Assembly (NCBI RefSeq): GCF_036898095.1
Contig: NC_090728.1
Coordinates: 85,275,914 to 85,339,913, forward strand
Length of the DNA: 64,000 nt
DNA from: Palaemon carinicauda
Taxonomy: Eukaryota; Arthropoda; Malacostraca; Decapoda; Palaemonidae
Reading direction: 5' to 3'
Shown here: positions 37,817 to 49,961 of the stretch, piece after piece
Position numbering within the stretch: the first letter of the stretch is position 1
Layout: the number at the start of each line of letters is the position of its first letter
Translations under genes and position numbers: made by a program
The notes under the pieces: model-generated
Told to the model about the DNA's origin: nothing
The model's database searches: none
Seen by the model: only the letters and a program-made list of their open reading frames with translations

Positions 37817-37982
37817 GGAATATATGAGGGTCACTGGAATGGTTCCCAGGTACCTCGCTAGGGTGAAGGGGTGGTACACCTGGCTATCCAACTGGCGGTT
37901 GGCGCGAGTTTCGAATTTTCTGCCGTTGACGTCGGGGACGTAAGCTATATATATAACTACCGGGTAAGTCTTGTGTTTAAAA
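37817..37982. repeat. DIRS B 5' inverted terminal repeat
   Basis: Inverted partner of 31126-31304; ends ..AACTACCGGGTAAGTCTTGTGTTTAAAA, and the bases after GGGTAAG match the second half of the ICR exactly. Confidence 0.9.
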
Positions 37983-38377
37983 TTAGACATACGCAGCTGT
38001 TTTCGGACACGAATTAATCGTGGATAATGAGAGTTGAGTGCATTATTACTGATTCTTGGTGATGACCTGTTATCAGCAGAAAGATGATTTTCAGCATTGA
38101 GGTGACAGGTTCAATATAATCTAAATCAGTGGTTTTCCCTTATCCATGTAAAAAATGCTAGACAGGGAGATAATGGACAACAAAACACAAGTTCCCGTAG
38201 ATGGTATGAAAACCGTCTTATAACAAAACAAGACGACGGATAAGATATTTTTTTTTAGCTTATTTTATGAAAAACAGCACTTTATCTATAAAATGGAAAC
38301 CAATGCTGTTCCTATGCGGATACAAACCATCATCCTTTATGTGGGATATTGTTTTCAGTGTGAGCAAGAACAGATAT
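37983..38377. other. Intron sequence, nothing recognised
   Basis: AT-rich stretch of the last WDR43 intron after DIRS B; no gene or repeat identified. Confidence 0.45.
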
Positions 38378-38638
38378 TCAAATAGTTAACGAGATATTTA
38401 ACGAGGTGGGAGCAAATGCAAAGAGCTCCCCCTTCTTATCTGTCAAAGTTTCTTTGCCCAAGTTTTCGGCCGCATCGACTACGGATGTATTGATGTGCCC
38501 ACAAAAGAACTTTTCATTTCTTTTTCTATCAGGAAGTGAATAACGGCTGTTGATTGTTATTGTGAAGCAAGACACTTCATGTGGGAGGATGAACTTTACA
38601 ACCAGTATTTTTTTGTTAATCCGGCTGTAAATCCACAT
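38378..38638 (-). other. Small open frame, possible relic of a Cys-containing N-terminal domain
   Basis: 86 codons. The middle reads FFCGHINTSVVDAAENLGKE, which reminds me of N-terminal regions of unnamed invertebrate proteins related to the large gene at 1.5-6 kb. There is no further supporting exon. It could be chance. Confidence 0.2.
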
Positions 38639-39404
38639 TCTCTCTGTGTTCTTGCTAGGATATTATTGTTCTCAATCATCCCCGTGTGCTGAGTGTAGGC
38701 CATGGCCTTCTGACGTTGGTAGACGTATGCTTTGAGGAGGAGGAGAACTTTGCTTCTTCCTTCTGCTAATCAGTTGCATCTGCTTTTGCTACCTTTGGAC
38801 TTGTGTCGGCGAGTTTTAGATTTCGGTGGTGTGTAGGGTTCCTCCTGTGTTTGTCATACCCCACCGGAGGTTGGAGGCTCTCCTCTGTTCATGACAGCTA
38901 CTGCCTACAAGGAGTGTGATTTGAGGGGGTTTTTCCCTCCTTAGGTCTCTCAGGTAGGCTACCCAGTGCCAGTGTAGCCTTGGTGACACAAGTGGTGAGG
39001 GGAATGCCAATGTGCTCTAATATAAGTGTTCCTGTGATGTCTCCAGTGGACCTCCACCTCCCTAAGGGGACCTGGTGCCCAAGGCTGGTGCCCAAGGATG
39101 TGTTCCCCTGGTGCCGAGGGTGTTCCTGTGCTTTTCCAGACCCAGTTACTCCTACCCACCCTTCCCTTTTGACAGGAGGGTTAAGGGACTGCTCCTTCCT
39201 CTAGGGGCGAGTGTTCCCCAGTGTTGTGGTTCCTGCTGGCGCAACCTTACTGATATTTCCCTTTGGGAAGTGTCGTCGTTTGGGTTTCTCAAACTTTGAA
39301 TTCTCTACTTAGAGAGCCCAAGGGAAGGGTTGGAAAGAAGAAGAAAGTATGAGTTCTTTCTCCAGCAAATTCTCTTCTTTGTCGTCCTCTTTGACCTCTG
39401 ACTC
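38639..39404. other. GC-richer, compositionally distinct segment of unknown origin
   Basis: GC- and C/T-rich compared with the surrounding AT-rich intron. Short repeats such as GGTGCCCAAGG occur. Possibly an old retroelement fragment; no protein motif is recognisable. Confidence 0.4.
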
Positions 39405-39775
39405 CATCTCTTTCTAAGATGAAGAAGTAAAGGAGGGCTTGTCAGCCATAGTTGGAGGAAAGGGCTCCTTTCGATGCCACCTCTCTTTGGAGGGATGGGC
39501 GGCACCAGAGTGGCTCCCGATCCCAAGGTGAAGGAGCCAAAGCCCTGTGTTTTGGTCCCTTAAGCCTGATGTATGCGGACTGAGTCATGACCATGTGTCA
39601 CGGCTTTGAGCTTGCCCTCTTCAGCTTCCAACTCTTGTCACTTCTTTTAAGATGAAGAAATAGAGGAAGGCTTATCAGCTGTAGTCGTAGGCAAGAGCTC
39701 TTTTCAACACAATCTCTCTCAAGAGGGGTGGGCAGCATCTGCGTGGCTCCTAACGCTATGGTGAGGGAGCCATGG
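39405..39775. repeat. Degenerate two-copy duplication, period about 235 bp
   Basis: The segment starting AAGATGAAGAAGTAAAGGAGG near 39415 recurs as AAGATGAAGAAATAGAGGAAGG near 39650, followed in both by CTTxTCAGC, GGGxTGGGCxGCA, GTGGCTCC and GGTGAxGGAGCCA in order. Diverged, so old. Confidence 0.75.
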
Positions 39776-40137
39776 CACTGTGTTTGTATCGTATGATTTT
39801 GTTTTAGTAAATCTAAGATACTCCAAGCATTTAACAGGTGTCAAGAAACATGTACCTTTCCACTCACGGGAAAATAAAGTATTTTGTACAACTCAAGCCT
39901 TTCTGTTCAAATTCTGACCAGCAAATAAACACCGAATCCATGCTTTGTGCATTGAAAAACACTGGCTCTAGAGTAAGGGAGAAAACATTTCTTTGGTATT
40001 TTTATGTCATCTGCATTCCATGAATAGCATTTACAGTTCAGTTCTAGGAAACCATACAGCATTCTAACCCTTATAAGACTAATATCTGAAATAAACTGAG
40101 ATGGTTTGGGCAAGTATATAGAAGGGATATGAACCAG

Positions 40138-40795
40138 TTATTATTATTATTATTATTATTATCATTACTTGCTAAGGTAAAATCCTAGTTGGAAAAGCAA
40201 GATGCTAAAAGCCCAGGGGCTCCAAAAGGGAAAATAGCTCGGTGAGGAAAGGAAATAAGGAAAAATAAAATATTTAAGAACAGTAACATTGAAATAAATA
40301 TTTTCTATAAAAACTTAACAAAAAAAGGGGAAGAGAATTAAGATAGAATAGTGAGCCCGCGTGTACCCTCAAGCAAGAGAACTCTACCCCAAGACAGTAG
40401 AAGACCATGGTACAGAGGCTATGGCACTACCCAAGAATAGAGAACAATGGTTTGATTTTGGAGTGTCCTTCACCTAGAAGAGCTGCTTGCCATAGCTAAA
40501 GAGTCTCCTCTAGCCTTACCAAGAGGAAAGTAGCCACTGAACAGTTACAGTGCAGTAGTTAACCCCTTAAGTGAAGAAGAATTGTTTAGCAATCTCAGTG
40601 TTGTCAGGTGTATGAGGACAGAGGAGAATATATAAAGAATAGGCCAGACTATTCGGTGTATGTGCAGGGAAAGGGAAAGTGAACCGTAACCAGAAAGAAG
40701 GATCCAATGTCGTACCGTCTGGCCAATCAAAAGACCCCACTCTCTAGCGGTAGTATCTCAACGGGTAGCTAGTGCTCTGGCCAACCTATTACATC
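40138..40795 (+). repeat. Dispersed repeat, copy 2 (inverted relative to copy 1)
   Basis: Begins with an ATT microsatellite, then CCTAGTTGGAAAAGCAAGATG and AGCCCAGGGGCTCC, and continues collinear with the reverse complement of 13630-14340 to about GTAGCTAGTGCTCTGGCC. It lies in the last WDR43 intron, just downstream of the exon at 40884-41131. Confidence 0.8.
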
Positions 40796-40883
40796 AAGTA
40801 AGAAAACAGTAGGTAAGGAAGTTGCAGGAAAAATCTAAAATCTTTCGTTCGGTAGGGAATGGATTACAAATGAAAGTACATAC

Positions 40884-41131
40884 CATCTCTATAAACAAGC
40901 AGAGCTTCTGGTTCTGCATCCTTCTGTTTAACCTCTTGCTGTCTTGCTGCAACATGTGTCAAAATAAGGTCCAGCCGTGCATGTAATTGCGTCACTTGTG
41001 AAAAAGTTGACATTCGAGCAGCACTGATGTTGAAAAAAGGTTGCATCAACTTCTGCCGATCAGGAACAGTAGTAAGGTGACTCATATGATGATATAGGAC
41101 TGATCGCACCCATTTTACATGATTTGCATTT
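40884..41131 (-). CDS. WDR43: WDR43 (UTP5) internal exon: end of UTP12-like domain
   Basis: 248-nt exon between a CATTTCAG acceptor (41132-41134) and a GTATGT donor (40883-40878). Its first base completes a codon from the preceding exon (AA+A = Lys). It then reads NANHVKWVRSVLYHH, LTTVPDRQKLMQPFF and LHARLDLILTHV, and ends in LLVYRDG with one base left over for the last exon. Helical, leucine-rich sequence of this kind forms the C-terminal UTP12 domain, which binds other UTP-A members. Phases 2 in and 1 out agree with both neighbours. Confidence 0.82.
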
Positions 41132-42165
41132 CTGAAATGGACAAAATTACCATAAATAATGTAGCTGGTAAATTCTTTCAATTCAATGTGCAAGCCCTGA
41201 GAAATAATTTATTAAACAAGTCCCTTCTCAAGGTCTAACTACTTTAACCCCTTCGCCTCAATGCCATTGGTTTACGTCAAAACATGCCTGGTAATACACA
41301 CGGTGATGTCGGGATAACATCTTAATTATTATTAGTATTATATTTTTATAAGCTAGGAAAGAGTATAGCACATGGCTGCATATCACACAAGTTCACACTC
41401 TTGGAAATTTCACTAAAAAATCTCCTCTGCTTAATATTAGCCCCTCATCCTCCTATCTTCAGCCAATCTACAAAGTTTTTGGGATTCTAGCCCTTATTTC
41501 TGAATATGTAAGAGCTATTTTAGTCTTTTTATGTTACCATGAAATAATCACACCACTCTCTCTAGCCAATGGCAACATTCCCTACCTTAGGCATTACTCA
41601 ACCCTCACCCTCCAATTGGGAGACGAGTGTCTTACTAATACAAACCAAAATACTTGTGATTCAAGTCCTTCTTCATTGATTCTGTAAGGTCTATTTTAGT
41701 GTATACACATCTAACCTCATCACCAACCAAAATTATTGCGATTCTATAAGGTCTATTCTATTGTATTTATATATTGTCACAGTGTTCAAAGCACCGAGAA
41801 AGTCTCGTTGCCTTCGACTAATAATTCCCACCCACGAGACTATAACTTACCAATAATGCAAATGTTGACAGAAGATGAATTTATCTTTTTTCTTATTCAT
41901 TCCTTTTTCTCGACTACCATTTCTACAGAATATCATCATCTTTATATTTTATATATTTCATATTAGTATTGTTCATTGTTTTCAGGAGTAAAAGTTAGCC
42001 TTTGTGATTATTTCCATTTACTGGCATTCTACGCAGTATTTGTCATGTTCTTACATAGGTAGTCTACTCTCAAGCTGGTGAAATACCAAAAACAGGATGA
42101 TCCAGTTCATAGAAACAATATTACATCTCTCTCTGTCTCGGGGCCAGAACATTTTTCTTCCCCCC

Positions 42166-42170
<5 letters not shown>

Positions 42171-42231
<61 letters not shown>
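42171..42231. repeat. (CT)n microsatellite
   Basis: About 60 bp of CT dinucleotides. Confidence 0.96.
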
Positions 42232-42234
<3 letters not shown>

Positions 42235-43537
42235 TTCTTTTCAGTAGATAACTTTGTGTTTATTGTATGCCTTGTACTTAGACATTATAGCAGACATTTT
42301 ATGTCAAAGGAAACTGATATTTTTCTAACATTTCTTTATATGGTGAAATATTTTATTGACTACAGTAGCTGTTTTTTATATTTTGAAGGCTACCTATCGT
42401 GGAATTATTACATAATCACTTAGCAGTAACAAAATAAAAATGGAAATATACAAATTAAATATACAATTGCAGGTTAAAAAAAAATTCTCCTAGTCATAAT
42501 TCTCGTACAGTACGGCCTCAAATTATGTGATTCCCCATTTATACGGTCACTAATTTTCAAAAATAAATTTTCTGTATCTGCGAAGCTGTTCAAAGTCTGC
42601 GAGTTAAGCACTACAAAACATATATCTATTGTCTTTTCAAGTATATTGGTAGCCAACAGTACGGTGCCCGATAACAAATGTAACCAAACGATATTCAACT
42701 TATATTTTATGAACACAATTTCATAATAAATAGCATATTCAAGGAAAAATTCCATATCAACAATGAAATCAACTTTTAACTACATGAGTCCGGCTGACAA
42801 AATGTAAACAAGAGTTGTGATGACGTTCTCAGCAATCTATCTTTCTCCAACCTTTCGCTTATTTCGATGGTAGTGTTAATGATGGTATATTAAAAGCATT
42901 ATTTTTGTTTATTACAGTATATATAAAAGCTTTAATTTTCCCTGTGGGTGTTCAAGGTTTTCCCACGTAGGCTTGGTTCGTTTATCAGCAGTGAATAAAC
43001 GTCGATACTATTTAAATAGTTAATTGTGCTTTAAGAAAACATGTACTTTTGTTTTACATTTTCTGTGCATTTTAACAACCTAGTATTGCTGACTTCTTTT
43101 TGTTTTACTTTTGGCTGTATTCAGATCAGCTGATATCTATAGAGTAATTCAGCTACCATAGATTTACATTCTAGGGGTGAAATTAATGCAGAGGGTAGCA
43201 TCCTCTGCATATGTACCAAGCTTCTTTTCAAGACCCAACCACATTATACATATATAATTTGAAAGAAATGGGGCGAGTATGCTACTCTGTGAAATTCAAA
43301 TACTACATCCCAAAAGTCACTACAGTGCACACCAACAATTTCTCTTTGCAATCTATATGAGGATATTCTCGATACTATCATCACCCTGAGACCAGCTGAC
43401 ACCCCCCCCCCCAAAAAAAAATCAATTGCTGTTGTTAAAATACACCTAAATTAATAAAGGAAAAGTAAAAAATTGCTTAAATGGAGCTTAGTTAGCATAA
43501 AAACCATGATTATTTTAGACTTTCAGTACAAGTACAA

Positions 43538-43540
<3 letters not shown>

Positions 43541-43587
<47 letters not shown>
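43541..43587. repeat. (GA)n microsatellite
   Basis: About 47 bp of GA dinucleotides. Confidence 0.95.
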
Positions 43588-43589
<2 letters not shown>

Positions 43590-44342
43590 AAATTGTGGGT
43601 GCTGCTAGATGGGCAAGTGGTGATGCGAAGCACTTTAAGAAATGCCTATAATACACCAAAGGTGCAGTGATGCCGCTACCTAACCTATAAGGGGGTCAGG
43701 TATGTACATATAGAAAAAAAAAAAAAAAAAAAAAGGCTTAGTAAGAATGGTGGACTGAATACTGTACAATATGTTGACAAGTAGGTGGTTTTGATTAAAT
43801 GCAAATGGCGTCTGTTGGGAGAGCAGAATTGAATCACGGGAAATGCGACGAAAGGTTGGAAGAGGGAACTCTGCAAAACTTGGGTACAGTACCCCATAGT
43901 CTTAGTGATGGTAGCAGACGTTGTGTGTGGGAGTGGGAAAAAAATAAAATGATAGTATGGTACATGTGGATGAAATTGCACTGAAAGCATGAATGAATAC
44001 ATCACAAGATTATGATAAAAAAGATAAGCATGTGTGATTCCCAGTTTTGTAGTTGTACTGTTGAGTGGAATGGAAGGGCCTTTATATAGAATAAAATTGT
44101 AAAGTGTGTATGGGTTGAGGGGCTGTTGATACTCCTTCATAATAGGAGAATACAGCATAAAACACTATGATCGGTTTCTTAACACATGATTCATCCTAAA
44201 TTCAGAAGTTATAAATTAGGAAGTAATTGCTGTCTTCTTTTTCTAAAGCAGCCCCTCAAAAGGGTGACTGCTTTTACTAGAAAATAATAAATCAAATAAT
44301 TCCAACCTGAAAAACAAGTTCGATAAATGTATCAATACTTAC

Positions 44343-44494
44343 TTATGACCCTTTCCCATTATGGCAACTGCAAGCTGTTCCAAGAGAGGAACAACTGCTT
44401 GGACAGGAAGTCGCCGGACTGTCTTATTGATTGCTTTCACATCACCACCATCAAAAATATTTCTGAGAATATTCTGGTCTTTACTGTGCAATCC
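44343..44494 (-). CDS. WDR43: WDR43 (UTP5) internal exon: UTP12-like domain
   Basis: 152-nt exon flanked on the minus strand by TTTTCAG (acceptor) and GTAAGT (donor at 44342-44337). It enters in phase 0 and reads GLHSKDQNILRNIFDGG, VKAINKTVRRLPVQAV and PLLEQLAVAIMGKGHK. This matches the helical repeat of the UTP12 domain in WDR43 (a short helix, then a KTVxRLP-like motif and PLL-ELxxxL) as I recall it. Two bases of the last codon carry over to the next exon. Confidence 0.82.
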
Positions 44495-46279
44495 CTGAAA
44501 ATAAAGTAAAGTAAGTATTTACATCATGATTGTAAACACCCCACGATTAGTAGTTGCAGATTGCCAACTAATTTTCATTCATCACATCACATGTACACAG
44601 CTGACCATTCAGTATCAATTTAGAAAATTATATGTGGAAGTTAAAAATGCCCAATAAAGTTGGCAAAATCCAATTTTTAAAAAAAAATTCACTTCCAACG
44701 ACAAGGATTATTATTTATCCATTCCCACATAACCAAAGGTGAGTGCCTTTCCTTACCCTGACCTGAGACTTCAGATTTTAAAGACAAGGAAAATCAAAAT
44801 TTCAACAATAAAACGTATTTCGTTACTTACCCCTAGATCGAATTGCTTATATCTAAGAGGTATGAGCTTTTGGAAGTTTCACAAAAATATTATACCCTTC
44901 TCTCCAATAACCACCAGGTGCCTGTTCCCATGGTGAAATCTATGCATGGTGGGCCAGAAACTCTTCCCACTTTTTGGTATTTATAATACAGAAGTCAACA
45001 GGATCTCTAGCTTGAAAGCGGAGGGAAGGAGGGATATAGTGTGGCCAATTAGTATCTAAATGATGAATTCTAATATCAAAATTCCTTTTATTTTGATGAA
45101 TCTTACCTTTAAGTTCCATTGCTGACTAACACACTAACCTGTTGGTGGGAAAATAGTAACCAGATGAATCTAACTCCCTAATCTATTACAGTACTCTTGG
45201 CTTTAAATTTAGAATATCCCTTACCTTTGAAATTCCTGCAAAATTAGGGCTGACTCTCATGTACTATATCCATCATCAAGTTTTCTTACCTCTCTCCCAA
45301 ATCTTGCTCTTATATATCATTATCTCTAGAATAAGTTTGATTACTCTGATTAAGTTGGAAAAACTTTAAAAAATTATTCTTAAGTTGCCTTTACTATTGT
45401 AAAAATCATCATACTTACTGAAGTTGTTTACTATTACAAAAGTTACTAGTATGTAAAAGCAGCCTGATAACTAACATCTAATGTATATCCTCTAATGTTA
45501 TGATGCTAGATAATTAACAATAATATCCTTTAACCCTAAACCTTTCCAAAGCTACCATTTACATTGATTCCTTTTTTGCAAAGGAATCACTAAGAAATCG
45601 TACGCTTGAACTACCAGTGGTGGAAACAATTTCTATCTTCAAAACTTCCCCAAAACAACCCAAATAGTGTGTCTCTCAGCAGGGGCTTTGAAGCTACCTA
45701 TTATGAAACCAAAAGACTGATCGTAATCACTTGGCTACATGGCAAAGGTAAAAACAAATACACCACACTTCTGGCATGTACTGCGATACTAATTTATATT
45801 AACAATTACGCTATACAATCTAATCTTATTCGCTCATTTCTGATACAGAAACAAAAGGAACAAGAAGTGGCTCATCAGTTATGACTTGTTTATTACAAGT
45901 TGGCCTAATTAATTACATCGTACCAAGGTTGACTGTAAGCCTTGGTTCATAAATAGAAGTATGATAATCAGGAGGTACATCAGAAGTTCTGATCCATACT
46001 TCCAATAAAAAGATTCCAAAATAATGTGGGATTCATCAGCGTGATAATCTTAAAATCCTATAGAATATTCTTAGAACAATAAACCTCTCTTGTGCTGATC
46101 TCTAAACCATGTTCAGATCTAAAATGCTTTTCATTAGAACAACCATATATACCCAGATTACATGAAAAGGATACCTTAGTGTAAAAATTTGGAGTTAAAA
46201 TAACAAGCAAAAAAAAAAAAAAAAAAAAACAGATAAAGCATGACATGTAAAAAAAAAGAAAGAAAAAAAAAAATTCATA
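44495..46279. other. WDR43 intron, no gene seen
   Basis: AT-rich. Two poly-A runs near 46210-46275 lie just before the RTE-like LINE. Confidence 0.5.
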
Positions 46280-46414
46280 ACCCACTATGGCCCCTGTGGC
46301 TGCGGGGCATAAATACAATTAGAATAGCGCCAACTTATCCCTGCGAGTCATAAGAGGCGACTAAAGGGGAAGGGACGAGGGGGCTGGGAACCGCCTCTCC
46401 TGTATTATAACCCT

Positions 46415-47495
46415 GTGAGACATCAAAGAGGTGGAGCTGGGGGGAGAGTGACTGCTCCCTGCACTCTAGTTTTGGGGTGCTTGAATGTGCGTGGATGTAG
46501 TACGATAGAGAGTAAACGATGTGATTTTGGAAGTATGTTTAGGAATAGAAGGATGGATATATTGGCTTTGTGTGAGACAAAGATAAAAGGGAAAGGTGAA
46601 GTGATGTTTGGTGAAATGTCTGGTAGAGTGTCTGGGATTGAAAGGGGAAGAGCAAGAGAAGGTGTGGCTTTATTGCTGAGTGAATGGATGACAGGTAAAG
46701 TAGTGGAATGGAAGGAGATATCATCTAGGTTAATGTGGGTGAGGGTTGGGTTAGGTTAGGTAGGGAATGTTGGGCTTTTGTCAGTGCGTGTGGGCCAGGT
46801 TGTGAGAAAAGTGAAGAGCGGAATGAGTTCTGGAATGAACTAACTAGGTGTGTAGAAGGAATTATGTAGTTGTCATGGGTGACTTAAATGCTAGAGTGGG
46901 CACTGGAGAGGTAGGTGTCATTGGGAAGTATGGCGTACCAGGTGAGATACTGGTAGATATGTGTGTTGAACAAGAGATGGTGATAAGTTTTAGCTTTTTC
47001 AAAAAGAATGATAAAAAAAAGTATACATGGATAAGAGTGGCAAATGGAAGAGTGGTAGAAAGGGTGTTAATGGATTATGTGTTGATAACTAAAAGAATGT
47101 TTGGAAGATTGAAAGACGTGCACGTGTTTAGGGGTATGGCTAACGGTATGTCTGATCATTTTTTGGTGGAAGGAAAATTAGTTGTAGCAAAAGAGTGGGG
47201 GAATAGAGTAGGTGGATGTAGAAGGGAGCTAGTGAGGGTTGAAGAGCTAATAAAACCGGGAGTAAAAAGTAAATATCAAGAGAGGTTGAAAATGTCATAT
47301 TATGAAGTAAAAAAAAGAGAAAATGGTAATTTAGAGGAGTGGAAGTTATTAAAAGAAAATTTTGTTGGGATTGCAAGTGATTTGTGTGGCAAGAAGTTTG
47401 TTGGAGGCAGCATGAGGAAGGGCAGTGAATGGTGGAATGAAGGAGTGAAAGTAAAAGTGGAAGAGAAAAAGAGGACTTTTGAAGAATGGCGGTAG
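46415..47495 (+). pseudogene. RTE-like LINE endonuclease region
   Basis: The frame 46415-46759 reads LGCLNVRGC, DILALCETK and GVALLLSEW, an EEP-type endonuclease start with the catalytic Glu in ETK. A second frame near 46760-46850 supplies WAFVSACGPGC and FWNELTRCVEG. The frame from 46848 reads MGDLNARVG (the DxN motif), then SFFKKNDKKKYTW and MSDHFLVEGKL (the SDH motif). So all landmark residues are there but in three frames. The endonuclease would nick target DNA for target-primed reverse transcription. Confidence 0.75.
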
Positions 47496-47597
47496 AGTAA
47501 TAGTGTAGAGAAGTAAGCTATAGAGAGAAAAATGTGGAGGTAAAGCGCAAGGTAAGTGAGGCAAAGAGGGCAGGTGACCTGAGGTGGGGTCAGGGAT

Positions 47598-49391
47598 TTG
47601 GGTCATTCATATGAAGAGAATAAAAAGTTTTGGAAAGAACTGAAGAGACTAAGGAAGGTTGGTTCAAGAATTGAAGAGACAGTGAAAGATGGAAATGGAA
47701 GGTTGTTAAAAGGAGAAGAGGCACGGATAAGGTGGGCGGAGTACTTTGAAAATTTACTGAATGTTGAGTATAATAGGGAGGCAGATATAATTGCTGTTGC
47801 AGGTGTTGAGGTGCTGGTGATGGGAGATGAGAATGAGAGCGAGATTACAAGAGAGGAAGTGAGGAGAGCACTAGATGAAACGAGAGTAGGAAAAGCATCT
47901 GGTATGGATGGTGTGAGAGCTGAGATGTTGAAGGAAGGGGGTGTGACTGTGAAGGAAGGGGGTATGACTGTACTTGAATGGTTGGTGAGATTGTTTAATA
48001 TGTGTTTTGTGTTGTCAATGGTACCAGTAGATTGGGTTTGTGCGTGTATTGTACCACTATATAAGGGTAAGGGAGATGTGCATGAGTGTTGTAATTCAAG
48101 GGGTATTAGTTTGTTGAGTGTAGTTAGAAAAGTGTATAGTAGAGTACTGATAGATAGGATTAAGGATAAAACAGAGAATGCAATCTTAGAAGTACAGGGT
48201 GGTTTTAGAAGAGGTAGGGGGTGTATGAATTAGATTTTTACAGTTAGGAAGATATGCAAGAAATATTTAGCAAAAGGTAAGGAGGTGTATGTTGCGTTTA
48301 TGGATCTGGAGAAAGCGTATGATAGAGTTGATAGGGAAGCAATGTGGAATGTGATGAGGTTATATGAAGCTGGTGGAAGGTTGTTGCAAGCAGTGAAAAG
48401 TTTCTACAAAGGTAGTAAAGCATGTGTTAGGATAGGAAATGAAGTGAGCGATTGGTTTTCGGTGAGAGTGGGGCTGAGACAGGGATGTGTAATGTTGCCG
48501 TGGTTGTTTAACTTGTATGTTGATGGAGTGGTGAGAGAGGTGAATGCTCGAGTGCTTGGACGAGGATTGAAACTGGTAGACAAGAATGACCATGAATGGG
48601 AGGTAAATCAGTTGTTGTTTACAGATGATACTGTATTGGTTGCAGACGCGGAAGAGAAGCTTGGCAGATTAGTGACAGAATTTGAAAGGGTGTGTGAGAG
48701 AAGGAAGTTGAGAGTTAATGTGGGTAAGAGTAAGGTTATGAGATGTACGAGAAGGGAAGGTGGTGGGAGGTTGAATGTCATGTTGAATGGACAGTTACTT
48801 GAGGAGGTGGATCAGTTTAAGTACTTGGGGTGTCTGTTGTTGCAGCAAATGCTGGAGTGGAAGCAGATGTACGTCAAGAGTGTGAATGAATGATGCAAAG
48901 TGTTGGGGGCAGTTAAGGGAGTAGTAAAAATTAGAGGGTTGGGCATGAATGTAAAGAGAGTTCTGTACGAGAAAGTGATTGTACCAACTGTGATGTATGG
49001 ATCGGAATTATGGGGAATGAAAGTGACGGTAAGACAGAAATTGAATGTGTTTGAGAAGCAGTGTTTAAGGAGTATGGCTGGTGTATTTCGAGTAGATAGG
49101 TTTAGGAACGGAGTAGTGAGGGTGAGAACGGGTGTAAGTAATGAGTTAGCAGCTAGAGTGGATTTGAATGTGAGGTGGTTTGGCCACGTTGAGAGAATTG
49201 AAAATGGCTGTTTGCTAAAGAAGGTGATGAATGCAAGAGTTGATGGGAGAAGTACAAGAGGAAGGACAAGGTTTAGGTGGATGGACGGAGTGAAGGAAGC
49301 TCTGGTTGATAGGAGGATAGATATGAGAGAGGCAAGAGAACGTGCTAGAAATAGGAATGAATGGCAAGCGATTGTGACGCAGTTCCGGTAG
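47598..49391 (+). pseudogene. RTE-like LINE reverse transcriptase and C-terminus
   Basis: One frame carries 47598-48233, 48285-48893 and 48900-49391. RT landmarks: GKASGMDGVRAEMLK near 47900, IVPLYKGKGD near 48050, AFMDLEKAYDRVDR (motif A Asp) near 48300, GLRQGCVMLPWLFNLY near 48475, FTDDTVLVAD (catalytic DD) near 48620 and KYLGCLL near 48825. The C-terminus has RWFGHVERIE and a GRTRFRWMD motif. Stops interrupt at 48231-48233 (TAG after GCMN) and 48891-48893 (TGA after SVNE); both look like single-base changes. A frame excursion lies between 47495 and 47598. Confidence 0.8.
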
Positions 49392-49961
49392 GCCCTGCTG
49401 CTTCCTTGGATGACCGCGGAGGTAAGAGCAGTAGGGGATTCAGCTTTATGAAGCTTCATCTGTGGTGGATAACAGGGGAGGGTGGGATGTGGCACCCTAG
49501 CAGTACCAGCCGAACTTGGTTGAGTCCTTTGTTAGGCTGGGAGGAATGTAAAGAGGAGAGGTCCCCTTTTTTGTTTCATTTGTTTGATGTCAGCTATCCC
49601 CCAAAATTGGGGAAAGTGCCTTGGTATATGTATGTATGTCTGTATAATAGTACAGTAAATTAATCAAAAGATTGCAGCAAACTCTTGAAAATTTGGATAT
49701 AAAGATTTTTAATAAGAAAAATTGTAGTATATGGATCTAAAATTTGACCCTATTCCCCCCCCCCCCACAAAAAAAAAAAAAAAGTATCAAATAGTTCTAC
49801 CATTTAGCCAACAAACAAATAATTTACATAGAAGTAAATCTTCTAATCTGAACACCAATTACCCATACAATATTATAATTCTACCCATGTATCAATATAT
49901 TTTAAAATTCAAATCCTACCTTATAAGCATTAGAGTGACAAAACCAGAAAATTAAACCTAC
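49392..49961. other. LINE 3' region and remaining intron
   Basis: The LINE 3' untranslated part ends at about 49640; the rest is intron with a C/A homopolymer pair near 49756-49785. No gene. Confidence 0.5.

Larger units (their letters stand above)
31126..37982 (-). mobile_element. DIRS-type retrotransposon, element B (defective, most complete)
   Basis: About 6.86 kb inside the last WDR43 intron, coding on the minus strand like the gene. Order: 5' ITR (37817-37982), gag (34753-37633), RT/RNase H (33345-34934), linker and tyrosine recombinase (31817-33308), ICR (31346-31446), 3' ITR (31126-31304). The ICR halves match the outer bases of both ends, which defines the limits. RT and the first three acidic RNase H motifs are intact in one frame; gag, the RNase H end and the recombinase are broken by shifts. 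There is no target-site duplication, as usual for DIRS. Related to but clearly diverged from A. Confidence 0.9.
41135..44342. other. WDR43 intron, no gene seen
   Basis: 3.2 kb intron. It contains CT (42171-42231) and GA (43541-43587) microsatellites and, near 42507, a TACAGTACGGCCTC motif resembling a pogo/Tigger-like left end without a detectable partner. Confidence 0.6.
46280..49640 (+). mobile_element. RTE-like LINE, near full length, defective
   Basis: Plus-strand non-LTR retrotransposon in a WDR43 intron, antisense to the gene. It starts with a GC-rich leader (GCGAGTCATAAGAGGCGACT), continues with an endonuclease-RT protein, and ends with a short 3' region containing CCCCAAAATTGGGGAAAGTG and an ATGT-rich tail. 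RTE-clade elements carry one ORF with an apurinic-like endonuclease and RT and usually end in short tandem repeats. At least two nonsense codons and several frameshifts disable it. Confidence 0.8.

Noticed and set aside
38816..39299. Overlapping open frames on both strands in the GC-rich block
   Set aside because: Frames are short, mutually overlapping and motif-free; openness follows from the base composition.
42507..42560. TACAGTACGGCCTCAAATTATG motif as an end of a Tigger-like element
   Set aside because: It resembles a left terminal repeat, but no inverted partner with TA was found within several kilobases.
44739..45884. Short plus-strand open frames as exons
   Set aside because: No motifs and no consistent splice sites; intron sequence.
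46539..49495. Minus-strand open frames across the RTE-like LINE
   Set aside because: They are antisense shadows of the LINE frame, whose A/G-rich codons leave few stops on the opposite strand.
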